Below are positions 1 through 6,607 of a stretch of DNA of 7,928 bases, piece after piece (position 1 is the first letter of the stretch; every line of letters begins with the position of its first letter). A model generated the notes under the pieces. The model was not told the origin of the DNA. It saw nothing but the letters and a program-made list of their open reading frames with translations, and did no database searches. This DNA is from Planctomycetaceae bacterium (GTDB lineage Bacteria; Planctomycetota; Planctomycetia; Planctomycetales; Planctomycetaceae). The DNA lies in the NCBI GenBank assembly GCA_947463775.1, contig CANHVD010000248.1, forward strand, positions 1-7,928, read 5' to 3'. The translations under genes and the position numbers were made by a program.

Positions 1-211
1 CGGAACCCTTCGTCGTCAACCACAATTCCTGATTTTATGCTGGACCTGAATTTTTGCTGTTTGCAGCCACGTTTTAGGTAATGCTCTGAATGTTGTACGC
101 CACACTCCTCGGCCGCAATGTGTGTTGCCCACTGCATACTTTACGCTTTGGGGCTCGAGGTGATCTGTCTTTTGAGACCGTAACGCGTTGAAACGATTCC
201 GCGGAGCCAAG
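1..211. other. Intergenic region downstream of larB, no supported gene
   Basis: No gene, RNA or clear terminator could be supported here. A 73-codon minus-strand frame (16-237) overlaps the end of larB but has no ribosome site or recognisable family. The frame ending at the left edge (a Val-Asp-Asp-Glu-Gly stretch on the minus strand, 1-30) might be the beginning of the next gene, but too little is visible. A small GTCT/AGAC stem without a T-run near 165-180 is unconvincing. Confidence 0.4.
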
Positions 212-1099
212 CTACTGCCGAGCCACACGGCTCGCAATCAGGCCGGCTACATATCCGCCCTTGAACCCAGCGTCGATATTCACGCACGAGACATTCGAAG
301 CGCAGCACGTCAGCATCGAGAGCATGGCTGTGATTCCCTGCAGCGAGGCTCCATAGCCGACGGACGTGGGAACTCCGATGACCGGGCAGGGCACATAGCC
401 GCCAACAACGGATGGCAATGCGGCTTCCATTCCTGCCACGCACACAATCGCCACGGCCTTTTGTAATCGAGCCACGTGGCGCTGAAGTCGATGAGGGCCC
501 GCGACGCCGACATCAATGATCAATTCGGAGCGAACTCGCATCCAGTGCAGAGTCTCCAGAGCTTCCTCCGCGACAGGCCGATCACTGCTGCCGGCTGCCA
601 CAACGAAGACCTGGATATCGTTGATTGCCACATCTGAGCTAATTGCTGCATCCGAAGGTACGTGTCGTCGTAACGTGCGAGCTGTCTCGTTGTAGATCGC
701 ATCCGGAAAAGCACGGAGCAACTCCCCTGCGTGATCAGCGCGAACTCTTGTCACCAGGCTATCCTGACCGACCTCGCGTTGCTTTTTCAGGATGCTGACA
801 ATCATCGCCAGAGTTTTCCCCTCCCCGAAAACCACTTCGGGAAAGCCGCAACGTTCCCTGCGCTGCAGATCAAGATCCACCCCGTCGATAGCATCCACTG
901 CTGGCACAGAGCTCGTGTTAAGCAGCGCATCGATGGCGGCTTCGAGAGCCACAGGACTTTCATAAAGATGCGCGAGAGTGGATCGTAAAGTTGCCGCGTC
1001 CGGAACCGAACCAGAATTCATAACAAACCAGATTCCCGCTGAGGCACCGAAGTGCGTTAGAGACAATAATGCTTCGTCGTCCCAGGGCTGACAGTGCAT
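212..1099 (-). CDS. larB: Nickel pincer cofactor biosynthesis protein LarB
   Basis: LarB carboxylates the pyridinium ring of nicotinic acid adenine dinucleotide and hydrolyses it to the biscarboxylic mononucleotide, the first step of nickel-pincer nucleotide synthesis; LarE and LarC then add sulfur and nickel for LarA-type racemases and epimerases. Family motifs are unmistakable: GFPEVVFGEGKT (85-96), AAGSSDRPVAEEA (168-180), DVGVAGPHRL (196-205), VAGMEAALPSVVGG (221-234), PVIGVPTSVGYG (239-250) and CCASNVSCVNIDAGF (265-279). The second half is the PurE-like domain, and C266 matches the catalytic Cys of the LarB family. At 295 residues it is about 45 longer than usual. The first 26 residues (before the Met at 1021) have no family counterpart I recognise, so translation may start at 1021. 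It is separated from the che genes by a hairpin, and no larC, larE or larA is in the window. Confidence 0.95.
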   Translation of the reverse strand: MHCQPWDDEALLSLTHFGASAGIWFVMNSGSVPDAATLRSTLAHLYESPVALEAAIDALLNTSSVPAVDAIDGVDLDLQRRERCGFPEVVFGEGKTLAMIVSILKKQREVGQDSLVTRVRADHAGELLRAFPDAIYNETARTLRRHVPSDAAISSDVAINDIQVFVVAAGSSDRPVAEEALETLHWMRVRSELIIDVGVAGPHRLQRHVARLQKAVAIVCVAGMEAALPSVVGGYVPCPVIGVPTSVGYGASLQGITAMLSMLTCCASNVSCVNIDAGFKGGYVAGLIASRVARQ

Positions 1100-1107
1100 T
1101 CGTCAGG

Positions 1108-1112
1108 CCTCA
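1108..1112 (-). promoter_or_regulatory. Ribosome binding site for larB long start
   Basis: The minus strand reads TGAGG, 8 nt before the ATG at 1099. The alternative Met at 1021 has only GGGA 12 nt upstream. The signal therefore favours the longer protein, although family alignment favours the shorter one. Confidence 0.4.
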
Positions 1113-1128
1113 GAACACAGGTTGGAAT

Positions 1129-1158
1129 TCTTGCCCGACAAACCTGCGACGGGCAAGA
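1129..1158 (-). repeat. Hairpin in larB leader
   Basis: Perfect 9-bp arms (1129-1137 and 1150-1158, core CTTGCCCG/CGGGCAAG) enclose a 12-nt loop. It sits 29 nt before the larB ATG at 1099, just upstream of its ribosome site. A role in translation control or as an operator is possible. I recognise no known riboswitch. Together with the promoter, the inverted repeat and the che terminator, this is all I can see in the 1100-1463 gap. Confidence 0.3.
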
Positions 1159-1221
1159 GTCAACATCCTACCCCAAAACGGAGACTTGTCGAAGCACTTG
1201 TATCACTGGATCGTAGCCATC

Positions 1222-1244
1222 AGGAAATGAAGTCCTCATTTCCT
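1222..1244. repeat. Inverted repeat in larB upstream region
   Basis: Perfect 9-bp arms AGGAAATGA (1222-1230) and TCATTTCCT (1236-1244) flank a 5-bp centre. The site lies 16 bp downstream of the candidate -10 box, about +9 to +31 if that promoter is used, a usual place for a repressor operator. There is no T-run after either arm, so a terminator is less likely. Confidence 0.35.
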
Positions 1245-1259
1245 CCCGTTGACCCGCGG

Positions 1260-1289
1260 ATCGTATCATGACTGAACTGGGCAGCTCAA
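1260..1289 (-). promoter_or_regulatory. Candidate promoter for larB
   Basis: On the minus strand TTGAGC (1284-1289) and TACGAT (1260-1265) are 18 nt apart. Each matches four of six positions of the sigma-70 hexamers, and TGA before TACGAT gives an extended -10 (TGnTACGAT). It lies just after the che terminator hairpin and about 160 nt upstream of the larB start at 1099. This is the best promoter-like match in the gap but is weak evidence by itself. Confidence 0.25.
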
Positions 1290-1311
1290 CAGAGTCCGTT
1301 ATAAACGCAGA

Positions 1312-1346
1312 AAGCGGGTGAGCGACTTCACGTCGCTCACCCGCTT
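1312..1346 (-). terminator. Perfect 15-bp hairpin, likely terminator of the che operon
   Basis: A perfect 15-bp GC-rich inverted repeat (left arm 1312-1326, right arm 1332-1346) encloses a 5-nt loop. On the minus strand it starts 118 nt after the stop of the last che gene and is followed by TCTGCGTTTATAA, only moderately T-rich, so intrinsic termination is likely but not textbook. It separates the che genes from larB. The stem also lies inside an open frame that continues the upstream gene (1299-1463). It could instead be a copy of a dispersed palindromic repeat. Confidence 0.5.
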
Positions 1347-1463
1347 CGGAATGTTTTGCAAGTATGTGCCAATCGCCTCGAGATTGCGTCTTCCTTCCGC
1401 TGTGGCTTTAGAATTCACCACAAGGTCAGAGGACCATTTGATCCGCAATCCATTGGCCAGCCG

Positions 1464-1925
1464 TCAAAGGCTACCCGCCAACAGGCTTCCGCCAATATAG
1501 CGCGGGATATCGATTGCGTACTTTACAGCCTGCTTCACAGGAGGAGCCGGGTTCTTCGGTCCGCAGACCTGCAGGTCCTTGAACGTCAGTCGATCCGGAG
1601 CATTCTCCGTGAACAGATTGACGCAGATATTCAGGACCTCGCCCAGATTCCCTGCAATGTTTTCTGCCACGACTCCGGCCTTGGTGGCGTCGTTCGCCAC
1701 GCCAGCGGGGATCATGGACATTGCGGCCCCCATGGAGTTTGCCAGACCAAGTTCGCACACGAGCACTCGTTGGACCGCCTGAGCATCATCCACGTAGCTG
1801 GCAACCACGTGAGGCTTATTCAGATCCGGACCAGGAGCCGAGTTTCGTGCCTCGACCTGATTTCCAAGCAGGCACTGCATCAATTTTTCAACAGTATTCA
1901 ACGTTGGCAGTGGGTTGCTGCACAT
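1464..1925 (-). CDS. Divergent CheC/CheX-fold-like protein, function unassigned
   Basis: I do not recognise this 153-residue protein as a named family. Its layout resembles CheX/CheC: an N-terminal helix (NTVEKLMQCLLGNQVEA, 10-26), two strands (VVASYVDDA, then QRVLVCELG), a helix with AANSMGAAM-like spacing (61-72), a helix AENIAGNLGEVLNICVNLF (87-105), a strand DRLTFKDLQV (111-120) and a closing YIGGSLL strand. GEVLN gives E96 and N99, the E-x2-N pair of the phosphatase motif, with P123 following 24 residues after N99. The D/S expected four residues before the Glu is Gly (G92), so activity may be lost or altered. It could be a phosphatase, a CheY-P-binding adaptor or a structural relative. 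The start at 1925 is strong: GAGGTGA (1929-1935) lies just upstream. It follows cheY by 16 nt, so the two are probably co-translated. The gene is real; the fold assignment is inference. Confidence 0.7.
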   Translation of the reverse strand: MCSNPLPTLNTVEKLMQCLLGNQVEARNSAPGPDLNKPHVVASYVDDAQAVQRVLVCELGLANSMGAAMSMIPAGVANDATKAGVVAENIAGNLGEVLNICVNLFTENAPDRLTFKDLQVCGPKNPAPPVKQAVKYAIDIPRYIGGSLLAGSL

Positions 1926-1941
1926 GAGTCACCTCGTGAAA

Positions 1942-2307
1942 TCAATGAGCAAGAACGGGAGTAAGAGCAGCTTCGAACGCATTCGGAGTAAACGGCTTCA
2001 CGATGAAGAACGCAGCGCCGGAGTCTTCGGCTTCCTTTTTGACTTCAGCACTGCATTCTGAAGTCACGAAACCGAACAGTGTTTCGTTACCATCAGCGCG
2101 AAGTTTCTTGAGGAAATCGATGCCCTTCATTTCGGGCATATTCCAGTCACAGCAGATTGCATGAGGCTTATGCTCAGCAACCATCGCCAGACCTTCGAGA
2201 CCATTGCCGGCTTCGACAGTGGTCAGGTTGGCGATCCCGGACTGCTTCAGAGTCCGGATAACGATCATACGCATAGCTTTGCTGTCATCGACGACGAGAA
2301 CTTTCAT
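1942..2307 (-). CDS. cheY: CheY-like single-domain response regulator (second copy)
   Basis: This 121-residue receiver has no output domain. Conserved residues are D7-D8 (VLVVDDSKAMRM), phospho-acceptor D54 in CCDWNMP, T82 in GFVTSE and K104 in IVKPFTPNAF; F101 is near the switch-aromatic position. It is smaller than the first CheY and differs clearly from it in the helices, so it is not a recent duplicate. The start at 2307 has a very purine-rich site, AGGGGGGA at 2313-2320, with a 5-nt spacer. It is placed between cheX (162 nt upstream) and the CheX-like 153-residue protein (16 nt downstream), so it sits between two candidate phosphatases and is a good candidate for the regulator they act on. 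Whether it signals to the motor or serves as a phosphate sink cannot be decided here. Confidence 0.93.
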   Translation of the reverse strand: MKVLVVDDSKAMRMIVIRTLKQSGIANLTTVEAGNGLEGLAMVAEHKPHAICCDWNMPEMKGIDFLKKLRADGNETLFGFVTSECSAEVKKEAEDSGAAFFIVKPFTPNAFEAALTPVLAH

Positions 2308-2469
2308 GGCGATCCCCCCTTGGACTTAAAATATGTGTTGCTTTTGCAGGCAACAGCGTCGGATTCTGGAAAATAAAGAGAACTGATAAACCGGAGCGAC
2401 TCCGTAGAGCCAACCGGCCAATGAATACTGTCAGCATCGCTGGGTCTACAGAGAAACCCGGATGACTGG

Positions 2470-2919
2470 TTATGCGTGTACCGTGCGATCGAGAACTCGC
2501 ACGACTAGTGGATCACCCTGGCAACGGTTTGAAACCATCAGCCCGTTAAAAGTACTGTCAAATGGAGCCGCACCGACGCATTCGCCGACGCAGGGCAGGG
2601 ACAACGCGGAGTCGCCTTCGACGATGCCCTTGAGATTGCCGCCAACCATGTTGACGATCTCACCGACCGCGTCGCGAATCTCAGCCTCGGACAGCTCTTC
2701 TTCGCTCATCGCAAACATATTGGATGCGATCGCGACGGCTGTTCTGCGGGGAGTCAGGACCTGAACCAGCGAATCCCAGTCACCCGAGATACGAATCACT
2801 GCGGACAACGAATCTGATTCGTCGCATCCGAAATGTTCTGATGGTTCAAGTTCCAGGCCCAGCATACCGGTGCAGACATCGGACACGACCTGCTGCAGTG
2901 TCTGTTCATCAATCGTCAT
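2470..2919 (-). CDS. cheX: CheX-type CheY-P phosphatase
   Basis: This 149-residue protein matches the CheC/CheX/FliY phosphatase family, which dephosphorylates CheY-P and ends the signal. The active-site helix is visible as DAVGEIVNMVGGNLKG (83-98), fitting the family pattern D/S-x3-E-x2-N with D83, E87 and N90, and P109 lies downstream as expected approximately. It has a single active-site helix, as in CheX; CheC usually has two. The preceding region, a strand pair (SAVIRISGDWDSLVQVL) and helix (AVAIASNMFA), fits the fold. Five cysteines (16, 32, 110, 114, 133) are notable for a cytosolic enzyme, but no metal motif is evident. The start at 2919 has AGGA overlapping the cheR stop (TAGGA), 9 nt upstream, indicating translational coupling. 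A 162-nt gap separates it from the second cheY, its likely substrate. Confidence 0.85.
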   Translation of the reverse strand: MTIDEQTLQQVVSDVCTGMLGLELEPSEHFGCDESDSLSAVIRISGDWDSLVQVLTPRRTAVAIASNMFAMSEEELSEAEIRDAVGEIVNMVGGNLKGIVEGDSALSLPCVGECVGAAPFDSTFNGLMVSNRCQGDPLVVRVLDRTVHA

Positions 2920-2930
2920 GGAGTCAAGTC

Positions 2931-3764
2931 CTATACTGCGACCGGTCTGAAACAGACGGTCTTGCCAATGGTCTCTCGGGTGAACGGAACATTCAAAGTG
3001 ATCAGCGTCTCGCCGCCTCCGAGAAACAAGTAACCGTCGGGACGCAGAACCTTATGGATTCTTTTCAGGATCTGTTCCTTCGTGGGCTGATCAAAGTAGA
3101 TCATGACGTTACGAAGAAACACTATGTCATACTGAGTCGTTGTGGGCCACGGACCTGTTAAATTCATGCGGCGAGCATCAATCATTTTTCGTAGTTCCGG
3201 TCGAGCTCGCCATGAGTTACCGGTTCGCTCAAAATGTCGCAGCAGCATCTGCGCGGGTAAACCCCGATTGACTTCGAACTGGCTGTAAGTACCGTCCTGA
3301 GTTCGCTTCACCATTTCTTCTGACAGGTCGGTCGCATGGATTTTCACGTTCCATGCACCCAGCTCATTAAAGTATTCCCGCAGTGTCATGCCGATCGTGT
3401 ACGGTTCCTGTCCGCTGGAGCTGGCACCGCACCAGATATTCAGTGACTTCGAAGCAGATCGAGCCTGAAGCATGTACGGGATCACGTTCGAGCGAAGTGC
3501 TTCGAACGGCGCCATATCGCGGAAGAAGCTGGTTTCGTTGATCGTCATCGCTTCGGCTACACGTTCCGGCAGCAGGCCGTTCGCGTGTTTCCGCAGTTCG
3601 GCGACCAGAGCATTCACGTTGGCCAGACCAGCTGACTTGGCCACAGGTAACAGACGTGATTCGAGCAGATAATCCTGATTCGACGATATGACATTACCTG
3701 AGCGCTGAGCGATCAGCTGCTTCAGGAAGTCAATTTCCATGGTAGCCAGAGGCATTGGTATCAT
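2931..3764 (-). CDS. cheR: Chemotaxis receptor methyltransferase CheR
   Basis: CheR methylates receptor glutamates using S-adenosylmethionine, opposing CheB. The 277-residue protein has the helical CheR_N region (about 10-65, including DYLLESRLLPVA) and then the methyltransferase domain. Diagnostic motifs are MTINETSFFRD (73-83), the SAM-binding loop WCGASSSGQEPYTIGM (111-126), ATDLSEEMV (144-152), FLRNVMIYF (216-224) and GYLFLGGGETL (244-254). There is no tetratricopeptide extension. The start is uncertain: for the Met at 3764 the GGGA motif abuts the ATG, whereas the Met at 3755 has the same GGGA 9 nt upstream; the Met at 3740 (MEIDFLKQL) also fits typical CheR N-termini. I list the longest form. 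The gene is 11 nt from the following cheX, so the two are probably translated together. Confidence 0.97.
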   Translation of the reverse strand: MIPMPLATMEIDFLKQLIAQRSGNVISSNQDYLLESRLLPVAKSAGLANVNALVAELRKHANGLLPERVAEAMTINETSFFRDMAPFEALRSNVIPYMLQARSASKSLNIWCGASSSGQEPYTIGMTLREYFNELGAWNVKIHATDLSEEMVKRTQDGTYSQFEVNRGLPAQMLLRHFERTGNSWRARPELRKMIDARRMNLTGPWPTTTQYDIVFLRNVMIYFDQPTKEQILKRIHKVLRPDGYLFLGGGETLITLNVPFTRETIGKTVCFRPVAV

Positions 3765-3864
3765 TCCCGACGAAGTCTAAAGCGTGGTTCGAATGTAAGG
3801 GGTTTACTTTCCGGCTGGTGGATCTGGCCGGACGATCATCAACAGCGATTTCGCAATGAGTGAA

Positions 3865-5064
3865 TCAGCGTGCTGCAGCGAAAGACGATGTGCTATTGGA
3901 GCCGCGAATTCGAGTGGTGATGGCGGCTGCCATATCCTTCAAATTCAGAACAGCATCCGCAACGCCGGATTCGTAGACCGCTCGCGGCATACCCCAGACG
4001 ACTGAAGACGCTTCGTCCTGAGCCAGGATACTGGCTCCGGTTTTTGCGAGTACCTGAGCACCGGCCGTTCCATCCCGCCCCATTCCCGTCAGAACACAGG
4101 CCAGAGCACTGGCTCCGTACACGTCGGCGATTGAACGGAACATCACGTCGACAGCCGGACGACAGGAATTCTCGGGAGCGTTCTTGTTCGTTCTCAGAAT
4201 CGTCTCTGTCCCTTCGCGAGTCACAATCATGTGGAAGTCGCCAGGAGCAACCCATGCTTCGCCAGCTCGAACCACAGCACCATCGAACGCTTCCTTAACC
4301 TTCAGCCGTGAGCCTCGGTCAAGTCGCTCGGCAAGGAGCTGGGTAAAGACCGGGGGCATATGTTGAGTAATCAGCACTGGAATACCGATGTCACCTGGCA
4401 GGAGGCCGATCAGTTCCGCCAGAGCATTCGGGCCGCCGGTTGAAGCACCGATCGCCAGAACACCAATCGGGACATTCCTGCGTCGCTGAGGTTGTGTCTG
4501 TGGCGTGACCTGAGGCTTTGACAAAGTCACTGTGAACGCGGAATTGCCACGAGCATCTTTATTGGCGGCTGTGGGAGCTGAGCTTATAGCACCATTCATT
4601 TTGCCTGATGCAGACGCACTGGCCTGAGCTGCTTTTTCCTGGCGTGATTTGTACCTGGCGCCCCACATTCTGACCTTGGGGATCAATTCCTGGCGAAGAT
4701 AATCCATCGCTTTGTTCAAGTGGCCCACTCCTGTCGGCTTGGCAACATAGTCGGTCGCTCCGGAGGCCAGAGCATCCAGCGTCGCTTCGCCGCCTTTGAC
4801 GGTCAATGTACTGAACATGATAACGGGAACTGATTCATTCAGTTTTCTAATCGCCTTAAGCGCTTCGATGCCGTTTAAGGTGGGCATATCGACGTCCAGA
4901 AGCACCAGATCCGGCTTCTGCGACTTGAAGAAAGAGATAGCCTCATCACCATCCTGGGCCGCGCCCACCAGTTCCATGTCTGGTTCCCGTGTGATTGCTT
5001 CTGATACAATCCGGCGAGTCACCGAGGAATCATCTGCGAACATCACTCGAATGATACTGCTCAT
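3865..5064 (-). CDS. cheB: Chemotaxis protein-glutamate methylesterase/deamidase CheB
   Basis: CheB removes methyl groups from receptor glutamates (and deamidates glutamines), resetting receptor sensitivity after phosphorylation by CheA. The 399-residue protein has an N-terminal receiver (about 5-125) with acidic residues D11-D12, phospho-acceptor D57 in LLDVDMP, S85-T86 in MFSTLT and K109 in AKPTG. A linker of about 70 residues follows (130-200), rich in Ala, Ser, Gln and Lys and longer than usual. The C-terminal esterase domain (200-385) carries the catalytic triad: S208 in GASTGGP, H235 in TQHMPP and D331 in GMGRDG. Their spacing matches E. coli CheB (S164, H190, D286). The final residues RGSNSTSSFAAAR look disordered. 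The start at 5064 fits the receiver N-terminus, although the ribosome site is weak (GAG about 9 nt upstream). cheR follows after 100 nt, the usual adaptation pair. Confidence 0.97.
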   Translation of the reverse strand: MSSIIRVMFADDSSVTRRIVSEAITREPDMELVGAAQDGDEAISFFKSQKPDLVLLDVDMPTLNGIEALKAIRKLNESVPVIMFSTLTVKGGEATLDALASGATDYVAKPTGVGHLNKAMDYLRQELIPKVRMWGARYKSRQEKAAQASASASGKMNGAISSAPTAANKDARGNSAFTVTLSKPQVTPQTQPQRRRNVPIGVLAIGASTGGPNALAELIGLLPGDIGIPVLITQHMPPVFTQLLAERLDRGSRLKVKEAFDGAVVRAGEAWVAPGDFHMIVTREGTETILRTNKNAPENSCRPAVDVMFRSIADVYGASALACVLTGMGRDGTAGAQVLAKTGASILAQDEASSVVWGMPRAVYESGVADAVLNLKDMAAAITTRIRGSNSTSSFAAAR

Positions 5065-5130
5065 ATTGAAAGCTCAAAATCTTGTTGAGAGGAAGTCGGG
5101 GAAAACGAGGGTTCAGAGTCTCGTCACGAA

Positions 5131-6030
5131 TCAGACGGACCACATTTTCTGAACATCTCTCTTTGCTGAAGTCATCATTTCCCGGCATACGTCAGCCAGA
5201 CGTGCCGCGACATTCGGCTGACCACAGCTCTCCAGAACATAGACAGCTTCGTTATCCCGCAGGTTGTATTGATTGCCGTTATCAAATCTCTGAAGATAGC
5301 TGGCCATGTGGTCTGCGATCGCGACCAGTGCCACAAGTCGGCGATGCTTCGTACAAGCCGCCGGGTTGTGGTGATATCGAATGACCTCAACAAACTCGGA
5401 CGGCAGTTTGCTGAGTTCAGCGTACCAGGCACCGGCTTCACAGTGGTCGGTCCCCAGGATCCGACGTTCCATCGTGAGCATTTCCGGGGACTCGTCGAAG
5501 TGCAGTGGATCAGCTGTGCAGAACTTGTCCGGAACACAGACCGCCAGTAGCAGACGTCCAAAGTCATGGACCAGTCCCGCGGCAAATTCTTCGCCCTGAA
5601 AGCCTGTACCCACAACTTTATTGACATTGATCGCCAGCATTCCGGTCAGGAAGCCATGGCGACACAGAACGTCTCGCACCCATTCTTCTTCCAGAGTGAG
5701 ATTCTTCATCAGCGAAGCCATGCTTGTGCTGAGAATCAGATTTCGGCACTGGCGAAACCCCAGCCGTACAATGGCCTGCTGCAGACTTAGCACGGGCGGG
5801 CCGCCCGCCGAGAACATCACGGAGTTCGACATGGACAGAATATCAGCCGCCAGTTTGGCGTCGCGTTCGACCACGGCGACAAACTCACGAATGGTACATT
5901 CCGGGTCACGAGCGATCTCCAGAGCCTGGACGGCGACCCCCGGCAGCATCTGCAGGGCCTGAGCCTTACGGCGGAATTCCACCTGCAGATTCTGGGCCAG
6001 CTCTGCAGTTGGCGAGGTGAGTGTTGTCAT
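5131..6030 (-). CDS. HDOD-domain signalling protein
   Basis: This 299-residue protein is an HDOD (HD-related output domain) protein, a helical fold related to HD phosphohydrolases that usually acts in signalling by protein binding. The family signature is clear: LPGVAVQALEIARDPE (about 29-44), a DAKLAADILSMSNS block (57-70), the AIVRLGFRQCRNLILS segment (86-101), GLVHDFGRLLLAV (152-164) and IRYHHNP (217-223). H155-D156 resembles the HD catalytic pair, with further histidines at 196, 220 and 221, so some metal-binding residues may remain, unlike many HDOD proteins. The protein has no receiver, GGDEF or EAL domain. It lies between cheY and cheB, 66 nt before cheB, which suggests a role in the same pathway, but no biochemical function can be given. 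The start at 6030 lacks an obvious ribosome binding site; the N-terminal sequence nevertheless fits the family. Confidence 0.9.
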   Translation of the reverse strand: MTTLTSPTAELAQNLQVEFRRKAQALQMLPGVAVQALEIARDPECTIREFVAVVERDAKLAADILSMSNSVMFSAGGPPVLSLQQAIVRLGFRQCRNLILSTSMASLMKNLTLEEEWVRDVLCRHGFLTGMLAINVNKVVGTGFQGEEFAAGLVHDFGRLLLAVCVPDKFCTADPLHFDESPEMLTMERRILGTDHCEAGAWYAELSKLPSEFVEVIRYHHNPAACTKHRRLVALVAIADHMASYLQRFDNGNQYNLRDNEAVYVLESCGQPNVAARLADVCREMMTSAKRDVQKMWSV

Positions 6031-6041
6031 TGTGTCACAAT
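6029..6041 (-). promoter_or_regulatory. Palindrome overlapping the HDOD gene start
   Basis: The minus strand reads ATTGTGACACAAT, a perfect 6+1+6 palindrome whose last two bases are the first two of the ATG at 6030. It occupies the place where a ribosome binding site should be, and no GGAG-like site is seen there. It could be an operator or a translational control site. TTGTGA resembles a CRP/FNR-family half-site, but spacing between the half-sites is far shorter than in those operators. Chance is possible. Confidence 0.25.
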
Positions 6042-6199
6042 CTATGTTGTATAATTGTCTGAGACCGTCTGGGCATCTCGTTAATGATCACGCGAAGCTG
6101 ACAGCATCATGCGTGTTTCTACACTGAAGACTAAGCCGTTAAACGCCGCCGCTGTCCCGTCAATTGAAGCAAACTCGTAGAAGCTTGCGGCAAGAAAAG

Positions 6200-6583
6200 T
6201 CAGGCAGCGTCCGGACACTGAACACCGATCAGCTTCAGCTTCTCGATCAGAATCTGGGAAGTGAATGGCTTCATGACAAACTCGTCAACGCCAGCCATCA
6301 ATGCTCTTGCCATCTGAGCCGGCTCCGTCTCCGTTGTCACCATCGCAATCTTCATCTGTTGGTACTGGTCGTCGCCACGTACGGCTTTGACGAACTCCAG
6401 TCCATTCATCACCGGCATGTTCCAATCCACCAGAGTCAGTTCCACATCCGGGTGATACTGTTCAAGCCGTTCCAGTCCCTCCTGCCCATCACCTGCTTCC
6501 AGAATGTGGAAACCCAGGGGCTCCACAATCTGTCGCAGAATGCGTCGCATGGCTCGAGAGTCGTCGATAATCAAGGCGTACAT
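6200..6583 (-). CDS. cheY: CheY-like single-domain response regulator (first copy)
   Basis: This 127-residue stand-alone receiver would carry phosphate from CheA to a target such as the flagellar switch, or act as a phosphate sink. The conserved receiver residues are present: the acidic pair D7-D8 (LIIDDSRAMR), phospho-acceptor D53 in LVDWNMP, T83 in the MVTTE loop, and K105 in VMKPFT. F102 sits near the place of the E. coli switch tyrosine. There is no output domain and the length is normal for CheY. The start at 6583 is supported by a strong AAGGAG site at 6589-6594 with a 5-nt spacer. It lies 96 nt after the receptor gene and 169 nt before the HDOD gene. It is clearly distinct in sequence from the second CheY at 1942-2307, so the two probably have different jobs. 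Which one binds the motor cannot be told from sequence. Confidence 0.93.
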   Translation of the reverse strand: MYALIIDDSRAMRRILRQIVEPLGFHILEAGDGQEGLERLEQYHPDVELTLVDWNMPVMNGLEFVKAVRGDDQYQQMKIAMVTTETEPAQMARALMAGVDEFVMKPFTSQILIEKLKLIGVQCPDAA

Positions 6584-6607
6584 GAAAACTCCTTAAGACA
6601 TTAAATT

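Noticed and set aside
219..234. 6-bp hairpin CGAGCC/GGCTCG at the end of larB as its terminator
   Set aside because: It lies within the coding sequence and has no following T-run on the minus strand.
16..237. 73-codon minus-strand frame after larB
   Set aside because: It overlaps the larB end, lacks a ribosome site, and its sequence shows no family I recognise.
1464..1466. TGA of the CheX-like gene as a possible selenocysteine codon
   Set aside because: No convincing SECIS-type stem-loop follows immediately, and the CheX-like domain already appears complete at this stop.
1356..1964. 202-codon plus-strand open frame opposite the CheX-like gene
   Set aside because: It is antisense to a gene with a strong ribosome site and operon position, and its translation shows no recognisable motif. 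The length is explained by codon bias on the other strand.
3810..3832. 6-bp hairpin (TCCGGC/GCCGGA, 11-nt loop) between cheB and cheR
   Set aside because: It is short, has a large loop and no T-run, and a stem of this size is expected by chance in a GC-rich gap.
5795..5809. GC palindrome (7-bp arms, 1-nt centre) in the HDOD gene
   Set aside because: It is explained by glycine/proline codons in the coding sequence (AGGPP).
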